64,000 bases of DNA, taken from Spodoptera frugiperda (taxonomy: Eukaryota; Arthropoda; Insecta; Lepidoptera; Noctuidae). Below are positions 60,314-64,000 of this stretch, piece by piece. The position numbers and the translations under genes are program-made. Every line of letters begins with the position of its first letter. Position 1 is the stretch's first letter. The stretch covers positions 434,001-498,000 of the forward strand of contig NC_064217.1 in NCBI RefSeq assembly GCF_023101765.2, read 5' to 3'. Under the pieces are notes generated by a model. That model had not been told where the DNA came from. It saw nothing but the letters and a program-made list of their open reading frames with translations, and searched no databases.

Positions 60314-62059
60314 GTGAGTTTGTTTTTTTTTGTTTCGCTTTGACAGCTGTGTGATAAGGAAACTCATTTCGGTTTGTCACAGATTCCGTTGTTTCAGGTT
60401 GTAATTTGTGTTAATTTTAAATATAATCTGCTAATATATCGTGATCTGACCATGATGTGCGCTACACGTGCTATATATGCCAATATTTACACAGCAAACA
60501 GATAAAATGAATAATGTCAAGGTTAGAATGCCGTAGCGCCTGAAGTTTTTCTCTGAACAAAATGTTTTCTTTCGCACGGAATACAACACGTTGCTGCGAT
60601 AACAGGTTACTAAAAATTCTTTCTAATTTTCCGGAGACAAAATGAAGTTTCATTGAACATTGTTTATTGTTTTATTAAAACAGGTAACTCAAACTAAGGC
60701 TTACCGCTGCACCTCTATAGTTTATCTAATCTGAAAATTATTGCTCGTTAACTTCACTTTGGAAGTTATCTCAAAGCAATTAAATCTCAATTAGGGCTCA
60801 ATAATTATGAATTAAGATTAACATTTGAAAACTATTATTGTTCCAGGTATGGGCGTTACTAGAACTGACAATATACTGCCTGCTGGTGACGCTGGCCCCT
60901 CTCGGCAAAGATGGGAACGTGTCGATGCACAAATATGTGTTCTACGTGACTGCAGCCTGTGTCAGCGGGACACATCTCATCTGTTCTGTGCTCCTGGTAG
61001 TCGCCGCTTATAAGGTAAGGAGCTGAGAACACTAATCATAACACTAATTAATTTTTTATACTGGGAACATGGTTTAGTTAAGAATCTGAATATCAGAAAA
61101 GAACGATTTTTTTTCTAGAAGTAGACAGAAGTATTATAACAGTAAATACTTAGTTACCTGATTCAGGCAGATTTTTAATGCAGATGAAGATCAAGTCTAT
61201 CATTTCACGTAATGCCAGACTTTGCAGAAATGACGTGAAATTAATTTAAATTAAAAAAAAATTATGACAGCTTTCTGTCATGAATTGCAAAATTTCAAAC
61301 TCACACCCTTTTTGCTCCCCGGCAGTCGCACTTGCGATGATTCAGTCGACGAGGTATTACGCAGTTGCTACTGTAGGTACTTATCTATTATTTTTTTCTT
61401 TGTTCAGAAACTAGCATCCCTAACGTTGCCGTGGACGATAGTGACGGGGATCATCACGGCGATATACTTCCTGCTGTCCTTCACCGGCATCAGCCTGGTG
61501 CTGCAGGACGAGGGGGAGATGCTGGAGGTCGAGGCCGTCGTCATCTTCATACACCTCGCTAGGTCATGTGAGTATCTCCACCTATGTAGGTACAGTTAAA
61601 CATTTATTGAACATAAGTAGGTACTTACGAACTGAAGAATGTTCTTATATTCGCCTGCCGTGAGTTCATGGCCCGCTCAAGCCTGAGGTCGCGTCATTTG
61701 TTTTTTTTTCCAAACTTATGCTATTGTTTTGATAGTTTCATGTCCCGCCTACTGATTACTAGAAAAAGGGCGGGCAAAAAATATGTAGAATAGTTTAAAT
61801 AGTATAGTATAATATGTATATTTCGACATGTACTACCCCACTTACTGTACTTAAATAAAGTATTTTTTCGACAGCCATCAAATCAGAACAACTTTATAAT
61901 GCAATATTTATTATTGTTCCAGTTATCTCAGTATACTGCATCGTGGTGGTGCACAGCCGACACAAACAGATCATGCACGAGGAGGACGAGACCAGGTTCC
62001 AGCACTCTGGGCGCATCTACCACCCTGTCAGCGTGAAGGTGGAAGACCACGTCCTATAG
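60233..62059 (+). CDS. Tetraspan membrane protein, DUF4728/Pasiflora-like, plus-strand copy (181 aa)
   Basis: Four exons (60233-60313, 60847-61014, 61408-61567, 61923-62059) join into 182 codons ending in TAG. The start MGVPMINKCCYCATLHTG carries the CC-x-C signature. Four hydrophobic segments lie near 17-43, 56-82, 90-115 and 127-149, and the hydrophilic tail has HSRHKQIMHEEDE. Splice sites are canonical (GTGAGT, GTAAGG, GTGAGT donors; TTCCAG or TTCAG acceptors). Intron phases 0, 0, 1 equal those of the minus-strand gene, so the two are duplicates. The function is known only through the family (tetraspan membrane proteins, some in septate junctions). Unlike its partner, its introns are short (0.4-0.5 kb) and it has a clear TATA promoter. 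Confidence 0.9.
60847..61014 (+). CDS. Plus tetraspan gene exon 2
   Basis: The acceptor is TTGTTCCAG|GTATGG and the donor TATAAG|GTAAGG. It holds 56 codons covering WALLELTIYCLLVTLAPLG, a short polar loop, and helix 2 (YVFYVTAACVSGTHLICSVL). Confidence 0.9.
61308..61365 (-). mobile_element. Degraded SINE family A head in intron 2 of the plus tetraspan gene
   Basis: CCCCGGCAGTCGCACTTGCG then CAGTCGACGAGG is the mutated reverse complement of the family A head. Confidence 0.5.
61408..61567 (+). CDS. Plus tetraspan gene exon 3
   Basis: The acceptor is TTGTTCAG|AAACTA and the donor GGTCAT|GTGAGT, phase 1. It codes for helix 3 (IVTGIITAIYFLLSFTGISL), the acidic loop QDEGEMLEVE and the start of helix 4. 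Confidence 0.9.
61923..62059 (+). CDS. Plus tetraspan gene exon 4
   Basis: The acceptor is TTGTTCCAG|TTATCT. It ends helix 4 (ISVYCIVVVHS) and codes for the charged tail to TAG at 62057-62059. Confidence 0.9.
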
Positions 62060-62408
62060 ACTAATATGAATAATAGCCAAGTATAGGTACCTATAACCAA
62101 TGTTACCAGAACATTTGCTAAGCTTTTAGTTTGCATTTATTTACATGCATAAACGCAAATTAATTAAGTAAATATATAAATGCTTAAGTGTTTCTCATAC
62201 CTACTGTTTTTAAGGTGTCTGGAGACGTGTATTTAAACTTTTAATAGTCTAGTGTACCTTGTGTGTGAACTATATTAAAAATACCTGCATTTTTTAAGGT
62301 AAATAGGTAATTATTGTAAAGTGCAAATGATTGTACCTAAAAAGTATTTGTGATAGCAAAATTATTATACTTAAACGAATTTCTAGTACCTAAATACTTA
62401 TATGATTA

Positions 62409-62414
62409 AATAAA
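62409..62414 (+). terminator. Poly(A) signal of the plus tetraspan gene, proximal
   Basis: AATAAA about 350 bases after the stop codon. A second AATAAA lies at 62547-62552, just before a palindromic MITE. Confidence 0.45.
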
Positions 62415-62546
62415 GTATGTACCTTCGTGCGTAAGTAGTTTTAAGAAAATAGTGAGATTGTAACAATGCAAGTTCCTGTGAATCAATGTAACGAATGTGT
62501 ACAAAGTATCCGTATCTCACAATCATAAGTATTTTGTAAGTACCTT

Positions 62547-62552
62547 AATAAA
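62547..62552 (+). terminator. Poly(A) signal of the plus tetraspan gene, distal
   Basis: A second AATAAA, 14 bases before the MITE at 62566. Use of one site or the other would decide whether the UTR is about 0.35 or 0.5 kb. Confidence 0.35.
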
Positions 62553-62565
62553 TTATTTCATTGTT

Positions 62566-62693
62566 AAGGGCTCCCACACAAAACTGCGATGCGATTCGAA
62601 TTTCTGCGATGCGATTTAGTGCGGCGTAGTTTTGTATGGGAGCCCTAAATCGCATCGCATCGCATCGCATCGTAGTTTTGTGTGGGAGCCCTT
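62566..62693. mobile_element. 128-bp palindromic MITE after the plus tetraspan gene
   Basis: AAGGGCTCCCACACAAAACT and its complement form the ends. A third copy of the arm lies in the middle, and GCGATGCGAT / (CGCAT)n runs join them. Confidence 0.8.
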
Positions 62694-64000
62694 AGTGTTC
62701 ATATATTTTTGGTGTTTGAATTTGATCTATTAATCTATTAAATATTATTGGCCTACCCATCTTTGTAACCAATATGGCTATTTAAATGTCTACCTGCATC
62801 CACGTAGTCTAAAAAATGTAGGACTAATTAATATTAAGTTGTAACTATTCATTCGGTCATTTGAAATAATTAGATTTTGTTTGGTTTTAATTATTGAATC
62901 TTGTAGACGTTCCTTTTCCTAGTCAAGTTGTTTTAAGTGAAACGGAACGCGCCGCTTACGTCAGAAAAACGTCGTCTTGTTGGCGCCATTCAAAACGACA
63001 ACAATACGTTATCTCTGTCGTACACGTTAAAGATAGATCTATGCATCTCACTCACGCCCAAAATTTTATTCCTAGAGTAGAGATTTTTATTTCAGCAGCG
63101 CAAATCGTCAAGGCGGGTTGGTTTTGTTGTGGAGTGTGTGAAATCGTAATAAATTACAAACGAAAAATAAATTAATGTTAGTATTGCAATTTGTTACTAA
63201 ATAAGATAGTGACCTTACAATATTTACCGGAGTTTCCTGAAGAAAAAGCTTTTGCTGTATTTATCGATGTAAGTACATATTAAAATATTTTATTATTTTA
63301 CTACAAGGTTGTCGTCTGTCGGCGTTGCTGATTATGATTTTCAGCCACCAGATGTTTACATTCCGGTTTTATCTTTTAATGTACCTATTCTAAAGATATT
63401 TTTGGCAAATATTATTTATAAATCGTGAGGAGTATTCTTAAGAATAGTTAAACACAAGACTTTGTTCCTGAGTGAATTTACTTTCGATTCAAAATGTAAT
63501 CTTTGTGTTATCAATATTCAAATTAGGTAGATATTCCGAGTTTCCAGGCTCACTAAAATGTTTAGAATTATCTGCAAACATGTCAAACCTACCAACCATA
63601 GGCACTCCCATAGTTCAACATACTAAAGTTATCTTGTTGCTAAGAGCTCAGAAAGTGTGTGTACAGGTTGTGTGAGCCAGGACCATAGAACAATAAAAAT
63701 TAAAGTCATAGGTATTTAGTAATTATACACTAAAAATAAATTAGTAGGTAGGGTATGTAAGCTGTTCCACATCATAAATAAATGATAAATGATATTTATT
63801 TCTGTAAATAGGTCATAAAATAACACTTTTACACGTCAATATTTCAAATAGCTAGATGAGGCCGGCATTTCCTATCTGACTACTCTGAGAAGAAATGCCG
63901 AAACAAACTCAGAGGTCAAAACAAACTCAGAGGTCAAGATCATCATTTGACAATGACATAGATTTGTGTGTTATACTAATGTTTGCAAACTACTTCTAAT
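62694..64000. other. Right end of window, no gene supported
   Basis: A CpG-rich patch at 62910-63020 contains an open frame that I judge not real. At 63902-63937 an 18-base unit (AAACAAACTCAGAGGTCA) is tandemly duplicated, within a repeat-like segment starting near 63855. Confidence 0.4.

Noticed and set aside
62894..63175. 93-codon open frame near the right end
   Set aside because: CpG-rich sequence with no family resemblance and no conserved start context; more likely promoter-like or repeat DNA.
1..64000. CRISPR array, bacterial operon or prophage
   Set aside because: No regularly spaced direct repeats and no bacterial gene layout; introns and SINEs show a eukaryotic genome.

Overview
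This window looks like AT-rich nuclear DNA from a lepidopteran insect, most likely a noctuid-type moth. The evidence is spliced genes with GT-AG introns, an insect-style TATA/initiator promoter, and many copies of repeat families I recognise from moth genomes: tRNA-headed SINEs, small palindromic MITEs, and retroelement tails beginning 'GCCCGCG'. The species is inferred; no marker gene fixes it. Coding sequence is only a few kilobases of the 64 kb, and most long ORFs are chance or antisense shadows.

Left part (1-35 kb): two minus-strand genes for secreted or membrane-tethered proteins of unknown function. Gene 1 is a large open-ended exon (1910-4506) with a signal peptide, a Thr-rich N-terminus, GPFTKxDN repeats, a hydrophobic Gly/Ala-rich segment and a C-terminal C-x5-C motif. 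It runs into a splice donor, so its 3' end is missing. Gene 2 (28107-35115) can be assembled from five exons into a complete 375-residue frame. Its order is similar: signal peptide, low-complexity glycosylatable stretch, Tyr-rich segment, hydrophobic helix, C-x5-C. The two may be distant tandem relatives. About 23.6 kb of gene-free DNA separates them, holding MITEs, SINEs, a reverse-transcriptase fragment and scattered GC-rich motif clusters.

Right part (45-62 kb): two four-exon genes for small four-helix membrane proteins with a Cys-rich N-terminus (CCCC or CCYC), which I assign to the insect DUF4728 / Pasiflora-like tetraspan family. One is on the minus strand (45671-56526, 169 aa) and one on the plus strand (60233-62059, 181 aa). 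They stand head to head, 3.7 kb apart. All three intron positions and phases (0, 0, 1) are the same, so they are clearly duplicates. Both upstream regions carry a pair of GATA motifs, and the plus-strand gene has a TATA box 28 bp before an initiator.

Mobile DNA: the most striking part is 42.4-45.5 kb, a nest of insertions. An old moth repeat is split by a ~2.95 kb element carrying decayed gene-like sequence. That element is interrupted by a 708-bp hAT-type element with a perfect 8-bp target duplication, and the hAT copy holds a perfect 58-bp inverted repeat. Other elements include a 1.15 kb TIR element at 57.8-58.9 kb, a two-unit 203-bp tandem repeat at 59.0-59.4 kb, seven copies of one GC-rich element, and several MITE families. 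I found no CRISPR array, rRNA gene, functional tRNA gene or viral gene.
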